Shown: positions 22,861-36,000, counted from the first letter of the stretch. The stretch: DNA of 64,000 nucleotides from Plasmopara viticola (GCA_001695595.3 MBPM02000089.1:1-64000); one strand, 5' to 3'. Program-made: numbers and translations. The notes: generated from the letters alone by a model not told the origin.

Positions 22861-24057
22861 TTAGGAAAACCACTCGCTCCACGCAAAATCACCGCGTTGC
22901 TGCGCGTTCTGCGAGAACACCAAGCTCTCGTGAGGAGCGCGCTTGGCCGCAATTTCAACGCGGCAAATTGGGCACGAATTACCGATTTGCAGCCACTCAT
23001 GCAGGCACGCTGTGTGAAACATATGCTGGTCGTGGATGTAGCCATGACACAGTAAAAAGTGAGCAGCTCTTGTATTTGGCAAATCTCAGAAATAATAAAT
23101 ACCTGGCAAGGCATTCGTGTGACCTTTGCACCGATCGACATTTCCACCTGGCAGATAACGCACTCGCGCGCGTCCTTGCGAACAATAATGTCGGCTAAAA
23201 TATCCTTGTGGCCCTTAATACGGACGAATGCCACAAATCTACGTACAAAAGTAATTGGTTAAAACGTAAAAAAATCAATCACCGACTTACACAACAACTT
23301 ACCCTTTGCCAACTTTCGCGCTCATCATGAATGCTGGTATCATCACGTCCTTGCTTTCACCAGTCGAATCTGTCATCGTGTACGGCCACACATCAATATT
23401 TTGGATAATGATGACGCCTGCAGCACCCGCCGCTTGAGCCCGAAGAACCTTCCGCACAAATGTGCAGCCTCCACGTGCCATCACTACAATCTGCAGATAA
23501 ATCACATCAGAAGAATCGCTTGAGTTACCCAGTCCATTTTGTGGCACTCACCTTATCTTTCATGTCGTCAGCATTGCGAAACGCTCGGGCGCCATCGACA
23601 GGGTCTGCAATAATCACCATGTGCCCTTTAAGTGATTCACACGGACCAAAATTACCGGGGATAGCAATCACCTATACATTACGAAAGATGGCGAATAGGC
23701 GTATAATGGGGATATCCATTCATCCATACCAAACAAATTTAAAACTCCCACCTCGCCTTTTACCCCTTTCACGACAATGGCCACTTCAATTGTCGTTGCC
23801 TGGTCAGCAGAAAAAGAGCCAAGCTTTTTCACTGTGTCCGTATCAAAAAAAATGAATAGGAATTGTTATGTACACTATTGAATTACCACCAGCAGATAAA
23901 ATATTAGCAGCCTATTCCTGTCCTTACCAGCCTCGTCAGATGCAGGTCGACGCGCGTCTGTGCCTCCTCCTCCGTTCCATCCATTGCCAATTTCTGACAG
24001 CAGCCGCATTACCATCGTCTGTAGCTCTTGCATGCTTGCATGTCCAGCATTAGACAT
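22861..24057 (-). CDS. PA-domain RING-H2 finger protein, probable E3 ubiquitin ligase
   Basis: Six exons can be read: 23928-24057, 23752-23831, 23552-23671, 23303-23490, 23103-23238 and 22861-23025. Phases agree throughout and give 272 residues. A protease-associated (PA) domain spans about 65-175 (GNFGPCESLKGHMVIIADP, ARGGCTFVRKVLRAQAAGA, VMIPAFMMSAKVG). A RING-H2 finger follows at once: Cys199, Cys202, Cys217, His219, His222, Cys225, Cys236, Cys239 (CVICQ, HMFHTACLHEWL, CPIC). GRAIL/RNF13-type proteins have the same pair but with a signal peptide and a membrane span between the domains; neither is visible here. The start at 24057 is uncertain, because Cys-rich open segments lie upstream (24058-24340). 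The two domains are clear; the ligase role is inferred from RING-H2. Confidence 0.85.
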
Positions 24058-24340
24058 CGTCTACGTACCACAAGCCTCAGCACAAACAAAGGCCTCAAAG
24101 CACCCCCCCTTTGCAAAGATTGCAAAACAGTACCCGTTCCATCGCTGCTGTCTGCTGCCGATGCTCTAACTCGCACCCGCAAATCAAGCAGCGCTTTCCG
24201 TCTACAGTACTGAATGGTTCTAGCGATCGCAAGACATCGTTGTCTAATATGGTTCCTTACCTGGCGTCGTTGTGTGCGAGACCTCATTGCAGTCTCTGCA
24301 GAAAAGCTCAGGAGCTGTTATAGTTGCTGCAGTCTTTCAA
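24058..24340 (-). other. Possible 5' Cys-rich exons of the PA-RING gene, frame-broken
   Basis: Directly upstream of the PA-RING start the minus strand encodes CxxC pairs: FCRDCNEVSHTTT ending at 24261, then (after a candidate 41-bp GT-AG intron 24220-24260) DGKRCLICGCELE and VLFCNLCKGG. The frame then meets a run of seven G (plus-strand C at about 24103-24109). With six G it would continue as CFEAFVCAEAC and reach a GTACGT donor that could splice in phase to ELQTM of the annotated exon 1. No in-frame ATG was found upstream. This may be a real zinc-ribbon N-terminus spoiled by one indel, or a relic. Confidence 0.35.
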
Positions 24341-24798
24341 AAATACCCACACGATCATGAGCTTCATCAAGCGTTTAGCTATGGCGCTTACTACGCACGT
24401 TGGCGGGTGGCGGTCCCGTGAATGCTAAGTCATCAAACGATGCCATACCTATTATCGAAATTTCAACAATTTGATCGTCTAAGTCGATATCGGAAACAAT
24501 AATTATTGTGCTTTCTACAACCATTTTTTTATTACCAGGCTAATAAAGACTAACGCGGATCGGGTTCCGTACACCTCGTTACACTATGGGGCTATCTCGA
24601 CCACCAGCCGATCGCGCCGAATTAGTATACGCTGAAGAGGTACGTTTGCTGGCTTGATCGGATTTCGCACGGACGTGCTTTAAACATCAGGAAGGTCTTA
24701 TGTAATGAATGACAAGCCAAAAGTCCTTTCACCTCTAAACTCTAGTTTGCGAGTTGACCTTGTAAGCAAAGTCGGTACTCGGCACTAATACGTGCCTT
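24341..24798. other. Short AT-rich interval
   Basis: Marks the right edge of the gene island. No gene or repeat was recognised before SINE copy 2. Confidence 0.4.
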
Positions 24799-24810
24799 AT
24801 GAGTGATGAG

Positions 24811-25131
24811 CTTCGAAAAAGGTTGGGGTGACGCCCTCCTTCCAAGCGCGGGGGCTGAATGCTCGCGCGCTTCGGGCAGGTGCTCTCGGGCATCTGCAGG
24901 TCTATAACGAGTCTCACCTTCGACGCGACGGTCTCCAGCACCAGGGCGCCACGTGGGCTCTTATCAAGTCAGAGCTAAACAAAATAATGGATGACCCTCA
25001 CGACCTCGGTGCTGGCTGCACTGCCCGCCGAACGAGACCTGACGTATGCGGACACCACTCTATGCCGTGGACTAGCCAGACTGAGCCTAGCACGTGCATA
25101 ACTTGGCAACGCGATAACGTAATACAATACA
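24811..25131 (+). mobile_element. SINE-like retroposon, copy 2
   Basis: 321-bp GC-rich element beginning CTTCGAAAAAGGTTGGGGTG and ending in an AATAC-type pentamer tail. It is flanked by a 12-bp direct repeat, ATGAGTGATGAG, at 24799-24810 and 25132-25143. It is nearly identical in the body to copies 3 and 4. An 85-codon open frame runs inside it in several copies but shows no protein family. Confidence 0.88.
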
Positions 25132-25182
25132 ATGAGTGATGAGGTTCTTATCGATGCACGCGCATTATAATATGCATTGTTG

Positions 25183-25560
25183 TTAAGTAATTGATTTGGA
25201 TGGTGGTTCATTCCACCTAAATTTTTTATTATTAATATGTTTTCTTCGTGTAAAATAGTGTCTCAATATGACCAGGTCAATGATTTTAGTTGGTCTATTT
25301 AATCGGCAAGAAAACTGATTTAAATCCATCAAAAGAATGGAATCGCACTCGCTAAAATTGCCATTAGTCTCTTTGACTTCGCACGCCACTTTACCGTAAG
25401 CCGTATTGTAGCCATAGTCGTCGTGGTAAATGAAGACGTGGTCGTACTCATAATTATAGTCGTAGTCTTATTCGTAGCTATTGTCGTTATTGTAGTCTTG
25501 GTTATAGCCATTAATATCGTAATAAACGGTCACCATTTTATACCGCGAATATTTCTTCCT
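25183..25560 (-). pseudogene. Tyr/Asn/Asp-rich reading frame with an internal stop
   Basis: The minus strand from about 25560 to 25183 reads in one frame with many Tyr, Asn and Asp codons (for example YDYNYEYDHVF and YHDDYGYN), followed by a normal-looking 65-residue tail. One TAA interrupts the Tyr-rich part and there is a stop just upstream. The DNA is a degenerate trinucleotide repeat. It could be a decayed gene for a Tyr-rich protein, or a repeat that happens to be open. Confidence 0.3.
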
Positions 25561-28500
25561 TGTCAATCTTCTATCTCACATTTGTTCGAAGTGCGCTCGA
25601 CATAGCGACATATATGACAGCCAACTTGCTCGTTGTCGGTTGCGATGCAAGGTCCGCGAGCTTGCGAAAACACCTAACAAAGGCTCTGGTATGGCTGTTG
25701 ACCAAAGCCGCATTTAAACCTTATAAACCTACAGTCTTTTGCTGCAATGAAGCCAAAGTGCTCGTTATACACAGTATCGAACAGCATTTAGTGTTACTTG
25801 TGAAACAAAACACCGCAACGTCAGGTCGCAGTAAAAGTAAAAGTACAACCCTTCGAATAAACAGCCAAAGCTCAATCGCGATATTCATCAATGAAATCTT
25901 TATAAGGCTTGAGGTATATATTATGAGAATCACATAGCGCTTCCAAAACAATTGCTCCAATGACTGTGCACCCGTGTATGCGGTGTATTGACTTGTGTCC
26001 TTCATTTAAACTTGTATCTGACCCCAAGCGCATTGTGCTGTAGACAAAACTTAACATCTGAGGAGACAGAGAAAACGTGGTAATTGTTACATATACCACG
26101 TGTGCGCAAATTAGCGTGAAAACAGAAAGGTGCAGTTATCGCAGGCGTACTTGCACGTCACCAACATCAATTTAATGAAGTCGCAATTGGTCATATCAAT
26201 GACGAGAAATCCATCTTCATTTTATGCAATGCAAGCCATTTTATTCTTGACGGGTCTATAAGGTCCATAGTGTTGATCTTTGTTCGGAGTAATCATGCCG
26301 ACGCGGTGAATTGTATCGCTATACTCCATCAATGGGATGTCCAACTCACCCTACTGCCACACATAAGGGGTAGAACAGGCACGCTTTCGATTGGAATTGC
26401 TCGTCCACTTAAGTGACCTGCATCCAATGGAGCCCAAATGGTTTCCCATGACATGCACGGGATGCTTAAGCTATAATTATTGCAGCCCAAGCCAAAAAAT
26501 TGGATTCAAAGTGTTATGTTGCGTCGTCTAGCGAGCATGTTGCTTAGCGCAAGCTTTCTTGAAGGTACGGACAATTCGTGTCCAGAATATAATGCTGGTG
26601 TCTATTTTCCAACGCTATCGTAATTACACGGTCATTAAGCGAGTGTGCTAAGCTATTCTTGTCATGTTTTCGATATATCGTGAAAGCGTTTAGCTCCAAA
26701 GACAACAACTTTATTTGTGAGACCAAAGAGGGTTCGTGATTAGCACATCTTAAGTCTTGTGAGGCTGTGGGCTTTGCTGCCAAGTAAGAAAGCTCTTGAC
26801 TCCCAAGAAAAAAAACTTTGTGCCTTCGCGAGTCCAATATTTCGTTCATACAGTCGGCAGTGCGTAAATCGCACACTGCAAGTACTTTGCCCTCCCTTAT
26901 GATTGACCGCTGGTGTGCAGCAAAACTCGGTTTATTATAAGTAGCCTAAGTAACTCAGATGCATGAAGTAATCGTGATGCGCGTACGGACTACTTCTGTA
27001 AGCCTGCCTGTCTGGCGGTGTTCGTCTGGAAAGCTACCACTGATGCTATGACATCAAGTACGTGGCTTCTAAGGATGCTCAGATAATTTTTTTGAGGTTC
27101 TTAGAGTTAGAATGTTGGCACCGCTGGAAGGCTCGTATAGTAAATTACTAAACTTGATTGCGATTCTGAAAGAGGGAGCATTAAAATTGACCATTTGAAT
27201 CGTGCACGTGATGCTCAAGCTTCGCAAGTCTGTGCGGATGACATTTAAATGGCGGGTATATAAAAGTAAAAAGCTGTTTTTCTGCTCGTATTTTGCGTCA
27301 GTTTATAAGTAAGAGTGGGATCTTCTGTAAGAGCTTTCTTGGCTTAAAATTCGTCCATGGACTATCGCCCTGAGATCTATAATCCCCGATACCATGCTTC
27401 TTTGGGCACAGCTTTGTCAGCTACCTCTATGATACCCCTTATGAGTAGTCCCTGCGCTCTAGAGTTATGCGCAGGTCGGCTGACGATGTTAATAGTCGCA
27501 GCCCAATGCAAATGTAACATTGGGCAATCTTGCCGAAGCTAAAGTGCACTTTCTCAAGACCTCCTTGAGTAAAAAATATTACCTCCGCTCCACAACATAC
27601 TTGGTTAGGTCCGATGGCACGTCGTGCGAGAAAGCTTTCTTTGTGATCGCGGGCACACTTTTTTATCTGAAAAAGAAGCAAAGACATTGTTTTAGCACCA
27701 CACGGCGTTATGGGTGTTGTTTCAAGTATAGTGACGCTCGCGACTAGCTTTTAGGCCCGACGCATTGCTTGCGCCTGTGAGCCGTAACGCCGGCGACTGC
27801 AACTTTTGAGAGTACTTTCTTGTATAATGAATCTTCTGTGCATAGTTTGAATGCTCACTTGCTTCTACCAAGCGATCAGAATACCATATTTAAATATCTC
27901 GACTTTCAGCCATTCCGTCACGTACGTCTACACAACAAGTCTTGACTTGCTTACGCATCGTGAATTTGATACTAGATCCGTACTCGATTATATCACCCCT
28001 TCGATACCAGTAACCAAATGTCACGACATCGAGCGTTAGATCATATATTCACGCAGATTGTCGTCTAGACAATTCGATTACAAGCGGAATTTCTTGGAGA
28101 TACTTCAGCGAGTGGAAGCATAGTATCTGCGCGATCACTGCGTTGTGCGAATTAAAGGACTAAATTTACCTCATTCGGCTTCGACAATTATTTTCTGGTG
28201 ATTCGATGTGGATTCGCTTGATTTGATGCGTAAAATTAGACGTTTACTCAAAAGCTTCCGAAAGTGGTTTTGCTAAACGAAAACTGACGCTAAAATATCC
28301 TTTTATTGATATATCGATAAATTCGACTACTTTTACAGATCTGCAAAAAAAATTCTGTTAGTCAGCAAACATCATAAATCTCGCTTTGGATGCCAAGTAT
28401 TCTGATATGTTGCTGAATTGCCAGCAGCGTAATTTTACGACAGAATTGTCAGTGGTGTAGCACAAATTATCGCTTCACTTTTAATGAAGATGACGGCTAG

Positions 28501-31500
28501 GTGGTAGACCACTGGCTTCATCGAGAATACAATTTTATCGTAAGGGCCCACGACCATTGATGGGTCACTTTGATAAATTCTGTGATACAGCAGCCCGGCT
28601 TCTATTAGAAGCCAATTTCGCGCCGACAATTTCGTGATCCTTTCTCATTGCCCCACTAGCAAAGCTTGACATATGTAATTGTTGAACGGATTCAGTCCAT
28701 TACGGATGGCATAAATATGGTGCCATGAAGTAGCTCGAATGACGGGATACGGCATCGGACAATCGTCATGCTTATCCAGTTCTTAGTTCTCATATAAGTT
28801 AAACTACTTCAAGGAGAGACATCTGGCTTTTCTTCGCGAGAGGTAAATGGTGCTGCCATTTTGTGCCCAAATTTACTATTCAAAGCTGAAAGAGCGGAAA
28901 CCTAATTGGTATCAAGCAGATTACACCGCAGCAGAAGAAACCACCAAGCACCCACGCCTAGCGCATTGAAAGGCCACTACGACAGCACACGCACGCACAC
29001 ACTTGCCAATGAGTAAATGGTATTGTTGCACGTAGCGACACATGATCTTTATTAATTATGGGTACAACAACTGATCTTTGAATTTCAACTATCGTTAATT
29101 ATCGTAGGCATTTTCTTGTCGCATATTATTCTATTTGACAGCTTTCGCTAACGAAAGTCAAATACGACGTTTTGCTTTTGCCCCTCAGTGGCTGCTTGAT
29201 GCGGGGCTCCTCCAATGGTACACATTAAAGAGCCGCAAATGACGCTGAACGGGTTTGGCAGAACAAGGTCCGATGTCTATAACAGGCTATATTAGCTTGG
29301 TCGAAGGACGAATCTTAAGCCATGACTATCCTTGGATGTTGCCTCAAAAAGATCAATGAAACTGAGTCAAAATTTCAGGAGGCCATTCAAGCTATCTCCA
29401 ACTTCAAGTTTGCCTGCTTGAGGTGGACTGTATATCTTTAGCTGAACTCTTAAAAAATCTGCAAGGCCGAAGTGGTTGTCATCTCGTCCAGCAAAAAAGT
29501 AGATAACCATTTTTGGTTGCTTGACGACGCACTCTTAAAGCGCACTAAAAGTCACTCAGTGCACAATAGAAATCTCAATTCTGTGGATTAATTAAATCCG
29601 CATCATTTTTTGTCGACAAAGGAGATTACAAGATTTGCTCTCAGCGCTATCTCTCGATCGAGATTTGCATTACAAAGTTGAAATTAATTTTCGGAATCCG
29701 ATACACTGCGGCCATTACAAAAAGAATGTGAGACATCATTGACACATTTTTCCGTGCAAAGCACGAGTCAAGAATGGCTAAGGAGAATGAAGTCCCTATT
29801 CACAGTCTTTTTTGTGTCAGATGGCTGTATGACATGTGCTTACTTATGACAAGCCAAAAAAGAGTCACCTTTCTGACACAGAATCAGATTATTTTTCGAT
29901 GTCCTGCTGAAAATCACGCAAAATCTAGAGTCTACTCGACTAAAAAGACGGGTAACATTAACTTACCACCCAAAATTGTGACATACTTCTAATTATATGC
30001 TTCAAAAATTATTAGATCTATCTATTATCAAACGCTTCGCGGTGCTTGATATTGATTCAGTTATTCAGGCCATAAGACGTATGCACCGACATACTTGGAC
30101 CACTTTGTCCAGAGTAGTTATGCAGAGTCCGCAAAATGGACGTGGAAGGGCACATTATCCACAGTGCTTAATTGAAAAGCCTGGCTCTCAGGCAAGCTTC
30201 GCTAAGTCAAAGTCATCGTGAGCGTTGTGCATCGTAAAAATAGAATCAGGATTGGCTTTGACAGCTGCTTACATAAGTACAGCGCAAAATACGCGAAGGC
30301 GGGAAGGCAACTAGTTATTCCGACTTAGAACATGCCATTGTTTTGGTGAGCCTCATGATAACTTCGACCGAAATAGGTCTTCCCTTTCAGAAGAAAATGC
30401 AGCCAACTTTTTTCGCCTTCGCCAGCTTTGTTAATTTTACTTTCGCGGATGCAATTCTATTTGATAAATGGCCGCTCGTGGGCCCATCAATTGCAAAAGC
30501 TGGTGAGCTTATGCCGGATCAAGCCGATGTTTCGAAGAGTCGATTGGGTGGAGACGGTCCGCACACATGTATGTCAACCGATCGAGCGACAAAGCTATCG
30601 TCTCAGCACTGAGTTTCTGTCATAGCCCTTTCTTGAAATAATAGGTCGCTACTTTCAAGCCAAGTAAACATTAAGAAGAATCTCTTCTTATGGGTCATGC
30701 TTGCCTTGGTTGTGCTGTCGACAAAAGTATCCAACGCGGTATGCAGAGACCGCGTTGGATACAAATTTGTTTGGATTCATTGATCGATTCTTAGCCGTGA
30801 GAAGATCTAAAATGTGAAGCAAACGCGATGATAGTTCTATAGATCAGATCCGCTGTAATTGGTAAAGTGTCGGCTGATCCTCATGTCAATGCGGCAATCA
30901 GCGCTCTTCATATATTATCGTGCAGGTCAAGATTATTGATTAATGTATAGTGTTCGTGCTATGCAGACCATCACGAGACACGGATTGGAATACTGCGCTT
31001 CCAACATAGCTATAATAAACGCTTCACTAATTTAATTAAAACTATCATGGTAAAATAAAATTGATTATTAAGCTGCATGGTCAATCGAGATTGTTCCGTG
31101 CTTGTTCGCAGCAAGAAAGGCGGCATTTGGGTAATAGTGTTCTTAATAGAAAAATGTCCGAAAGCAGCAGACGGCTACGTTGCTTGCCTTCTGGGCTACT
31201 ATTTTACGCAGCCTGAACGAGTGTCATGTTCCCGTAGCGCAGGCGTTTTAAAACGCTGTAGCGTGCTTCCTTCACGTTTCGTGACCAAAAACATCATCGC
31301 ATCAAATATTGCTTTCGACCGAAATTTTTTAACGATAATTTAATCGTTTGCGAGTAGATTTTGCAAATAGTTCGATAGTCAAGCTGATGTGTGCGCTGAA
31401 TAAAAAGGAGTAAGCTTGCAGCCCGCCCTTTGAAACTTGTTGGTGCTTTATCCGTACTGACACCCGCATTTGCTTAGTCTGCTAGTGTCACCGCCACCAA

Positions 31501-32708
31501 GCTTATCAAGTCCAAGGCCCGAAGCTCGACGGCCCTTCAGTCGTCTGACATAACACGGAGAGCGACAATTGCCAGTAGGTTCGGTAGAGGCCAAAGATTT
31601 TTTTGCGGTCTTATAAAGGAAATAGAGGTCAATCGCTAAGACTTAAAAGTTCCGTGCTAGTTGTGCTTGCATAGCGAGCTTGACAACTGTTAAGGAAGCC
31701 GTAGGAGGTAATAGTGGCAATAAAGAGTTTTTTTTACTCCAGGGTGATGGGAAATATCATTTGAAGAAGTATCATTGATTAAGAGTGACATAGTTTCATT
31801 GAACAGTAAAAGGCAATCCTCTAACATAGTTTGTCGGATAAAATTTATATAATTTTGTTTTAGATTCTTATCAGGCCTGAGTCAGCGTACACGTTTGTGG
31901 TATATAAGAAAGAGAGCCTGACATACGCAGAAGGAACAGAGCCATAACTTGGTGAATAATGATTATGCCGAGGCTCTTTAAGCAATTTTTCAATTAAAAT
32001 TTACCGCATTTTTAGGACAGGAACAGTGTCAATGTAATCCAGATATTGGTAAATACAAGCGTTAAGTTTTTTTACTTCAAAAATCTATTCATGGAACTGA
32101 ATGCGACATGTTAGAACGTACCCGACGCGACAAGGATGCGCACGAAGCGCTGATGCTAGATATAGACATATATGAAGCGCTATCAATTGGATATTTATGG
32201 CATCACACAAGACAACGGTGGAGACTACGAATGCATTGACAGTCATTCTTTTATCTCGTAGTAATTTTGTATATAAAAGATTTTAAAAACGGCCAAAAGT
32301 ATCGACAAAGTTAACACCACACGGCCTCAAACTAGCGACCGAAGTGTAAATAGTGTACACTTTACCATCTACAGCGCATACCTGCCTTCCAACAGGCTTT
32401 GCTGGTCAAGCATGCCAATCTCGGTCGGCGTTGACGATGGCGACGAAACACCCGCGGTGTCTGTAGCAGGTATCCTAGGCATAGGAAGGCCGATGCTTGC
32501 GATCAGTTGCGTCTTGAAAGCAGGTTCGCAGATATAAGTCCCTTAGCCAAAGTTTAGTAAAAATGAGTGTATGGTGGAAGCGATCGAGTCATATATAATC
32601 CGAGCTACTTTTTTCAACGGTCTCAGTGGCTCAATGCATATGAACGTATCCAGACAAACACTGAATCTTCGTCGGATATAAAAATTGCTTAAGCACACAT
32701 CAGCTAAA
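25561..32708. other. 7-kb gene-poor AT-rich interval
   Basis: No reading frame with a recognisable domain. Frames longer than 90 codons (26544-26876 minus; 25560-25937 plus) have no motif I can name. A 14-bp hairpin lies at 30727-30762. I expect strongly decayed transposons, but see no LTRs or terminal repeats. Confidence 0.4.
30727..30762. repeat. Perfect 14-bp hairpin, 8-nt loop
   Basis: Arms GTATCCAACGCGGT (30727-30740) and its exact complement (30749-30762) enclose ATGCAGAG. No gene ends nearby, so a terminator role is unsupported. Confidence 0.8.
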
Positions 32709-33014
32709 ATGCACATTTCCAAGCTTCTATTATCGGAATTACTGTCAATGTATGCGCTGACCTCCATAAAGTTCGCAGTGGTGCACGATTACACGCCAAA
32801 GATAGAGCTGGAAGCACAACGAAGAGACCTTCGCTCACACAAAAGATTGATCAGCGAAGAAGTTCAAGGTTTTTTGGTGGTATCTGAAAAGCTTTTCAAG
32901 TGCCTCGGTAACGTGCTTCGCATGTGCGGTGGCGACGAAGTACAAGATGTCAACTTACTTTGCAAGCAAGCCGGTGTGACGATACCATCGTCACTGGCAA
33001 GTAACGACCATTGA
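32709..33014 (+). CDS. Candidate secreted RXLR-type effector, 101 residues
   Basis: Short intronless frame from the first ATG at 32709. The start is followed by a hydrophobic stretch (about residues 6-25, KLLLSELLSMYALTSIKF) that could act as a signal peptide. RDLR at residues 39-42 fits the RXLR pattern at the usual distance from the start, and acidic EE follows at 50-51, similar to the dEER part of the motif. The remaining 50 residues contain two Leu/Val-rich segments and two cysteines, with no domain I recognise. Such proteins are delivered into plant cells by oomycete pathogens. The location in a gene-poor stretch fits the class. The signal peptide is only moderately hydrophobic and contains a Glu, so a chance match remains possible. 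Confidence 0.45.
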   Translation: MHISKLLLSELLSMYALTSIKFAVVHDYTPKIELEAQRRDLRSHKRLISEEVQGFLVVSEKLFKCLGNVLRMCGGDEVQDVNLLCKQAGVTIPSSLASNDH

Positions 33015-36000
33015 GCCATATAATTACATTATCTCCTGAATATGTATGCATTGGTACTATCCATAGGAATATGCGATTACATAGGCTAAGAACAAAAGCA
33101 GGGTCCAGATGTTCCATAATGACTGGGCTTTAAGAGACCTTACTCGTTTAAAAAAATTCCGGGATGTGTAAGAGTCCAGATGAAGTAAAGGAAGATAAAT
33201 TTTACGATGATAGCAGAAGAGGGCGGATAAGGATGCAAAAAGACAAGATTTTGTAAGACCGTTCCATATATCCCCACTTTTTAATATAACTTTAAGCAAG
33301 GAATATTGGCATGAGCCGCTTAGTGGAAAGTACTTGAATACGGTAGCCTTTTCGACACAAACCTAACGTTCAGTGATTGACTAGTGTGATCGCACGATGG
33401 TGTTGTACAAATATCCGGTGCTCCTTCAGCTAAGCTTTTTGCCACAAGTTAAATCCTTTTTCGGTGCTGAAAACACGGCGAATGATCTTCAGATAGTCAC
33501 CCACTTGGATTTGCTTGATCTGCAATCATTTTCACTGAGCTGTTTCATTCTGCTCTGTTGTATGAGAGAGCAGAAGACTTGTTAGCCCACAGACCCGTTT
33601 ATAAATATCACTGATATTCCAACGAGCTGTAAAAACTAGCTCAACAATCTTCAAAGATCTTTTGGCTTACAACGGGGAAAACAGCTGATGCTTGTTTTAC
33701 TCCAATTTAAAATCCCAGATTGGAGGCCTCAAGTGCCAGGAATTTAGTGCCCGACATTACTGAAACCTTAAGCGCCGTATCCAGCAAAACCATAGAGCTT
33801 TTGAAAGGTTCATTAGACCTCTATCCATGCATATAGAGGACAGAATGTGAAAATAACTCAATTACATTTTTATTTTGAGGATCTGACCGATCATATAAAG
33901 AGTGCTGAGAAGTCCAGCAAGTATGGCCCAAGAAAGGGGCTGTACGGCCAAGTTCCCATATTCAAAGTTAAGACCTCGTCATCAGAGCCTAAAAATTCTC
34001 ACGACGACAATTTTTTCCACGACCAATGCCGCGCTAAAGCTCACGAATGCGTGGTCCTCGTCAGCAGACGTAAGTGCTCTCGACGACATGGAAATTTACG
34101 GCCAACGTCGCACTAAAGCTCAAGAGCGCCGACTCCACAAGGTGCAACAATTGCCAATGCCAAGCGGATTCAACAACTCAGGTCAATTTACTCCATCTCG
34201 AGTATGGTCGGGCTAAAGGTCACGAACACTTAACGCCAGTTGAATAAAGCTCGGAAGCTCGAGTCTTGTTTCTTTTGAAAATAAGTTGACCCGAATGAGC
34301 TCTACTAACGACCAAATTAAAAGCAACCGAGTCGTGTAACGGCAAGCGTAATTGCACTTAAGTATTGTGTATAGTCGGCCATTGTGAGATTAGCTCGCGT
34401 CTTGTGACGGTTGTATGTAGCAGTATGATGATGTAATATATGCGGGCGACGAGGCGATTGTGAGACTTGAGATCGCTACATCAATATGGTTTTGAGGCTA
34501 ATTATGTTTGTTATACAGACTCCTGAGAAGCGGCACAAGTCGCAGCAGTGATGCTTACTCGACAAAAGGGACCTACGGGTTAAAGAAGTCTATATTTTCA
34601 GCGAAAAGGGTGCAATGAATATAAATTGTTCTTCTCTTGTAGGACAATTTTTATTTTTTCCAGTGTCACCGCTTGCACTTAAAACGGTACGTGGAGGCGG
34701 GTCTTTGCTTCGATGTAACCTGCGAATACCATCACTATAATTTGTTTAATAGGTGGTGCACCAATTGTGGAGGCCTAAAAGCACTTTATTTGATAAAATT
34801 TATTAAATTTTATCTTTTATGCAGGCAAAAAAGCGTGAACTTTAGCGAAAACTCTAAAGTTGCCGAAAGAAATTCTACTCTTAATTGCTACTTTGCTTTT
34901 TCTCTTGATACGAGTGAGCACTCAGCTCTAAGCTCAACCAGAGCACCAACGCAAATTGAACTCGGTCTTCTTGGTGTACCAAAAGCCATTGTTTTATTAA
35001 AAGCCAAGTAAACGGAAAGCTCTCTGCTTACTACAATAGTTCTGCTATATGTTAGTGCCGATTCCAGGGTCCGTACCAAGTGTTGAATTTCATTTAGTAG
35101 AAGAAGGCCAATTCTATTTAACGTTGATGCAAATGATCAATTTGATCATAAAGATGACCAAACAGGCCAAATAAATGGCTTCTAGTTGGCCAGTACATTT
35201 GAAACAGATATCAAGAAATTTGCTTCGGCATTAAAAAAGGCATCTGCGCCAAAAAGGCCTGGGGACTAAGGCTGTATCCAAACTGAAAGCGGTGCCTGCA
35301 ATGATGCAGGCGGTGAGCCAGATGCGGCTTACTATTTGAAGTCGATCGTGCAGAAAAGGCTCTGGAAGCAATTTTGAAAAATTGCGACAGGAAACGCGCT
35401 CCTGCCGTCTTCCTTAGTTGGTAGTCTACAGACACTTCTAAATCGACTATACCTGTGTCAAAGGAGCTTGAATTGCGAACAGAGCTTATGTCGAGATCAC
35501 TGATGTGCACTGCAGAAGCAATGCTTAAGAGAGTATGATGTTGTGCACGTTACTCTACAAGATGTGCAGTCTTTGGCCGAGCGAATGTTAGACTCGCACA
35601 TCAACGTCGAAGCTGCTACAAAGTGCCAGCAGGGATTACGGCTTCTAGCCACACTAAGACATCTCTTGAGATGTGAGTACCACCAGTACGGTCCGCAGTG
35701 CCGGCACAAGCGTTTGACTGACGGCCGGAAAAAAGAATTCTTATTGTAAATTTTTGTGCGGCATTACTAGTCTGGCACAAAAAGCTGCGTGTGCCCTACG
35801 CTGAACATTTAGCAAGGCCGAAGCCAGACATTAAAGGTATCTTTTGTAGTCTCTAGCGTGAGCATAGACAGCTTGTCGGGCACGAGCTTAAAATTTCGCC
35901 AAAAATTTGATTCAAGTGAATTTTGTGTCCGCTGTGACTGCACAGTGTGCGGTGATTCCTTACAGAAATTGATACTCAAAAGCTTAAGCTCATCACGCAA

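Noticed and set aside
24828..25139. Open frame inside the SINE-like element, also seen in the other copies
   Set aside because: It is shared because the copies are recent and GC-rich, which lowers stop frequency; it has no family resemblance and differs at its end between copies.
25423..25605. Val/Ile-rich plus-strand frame resembling a membrane protein
   Set aside because: It is an artefact of the degenerate GTA/GTC trinucleotide repeat read in one of its frames.
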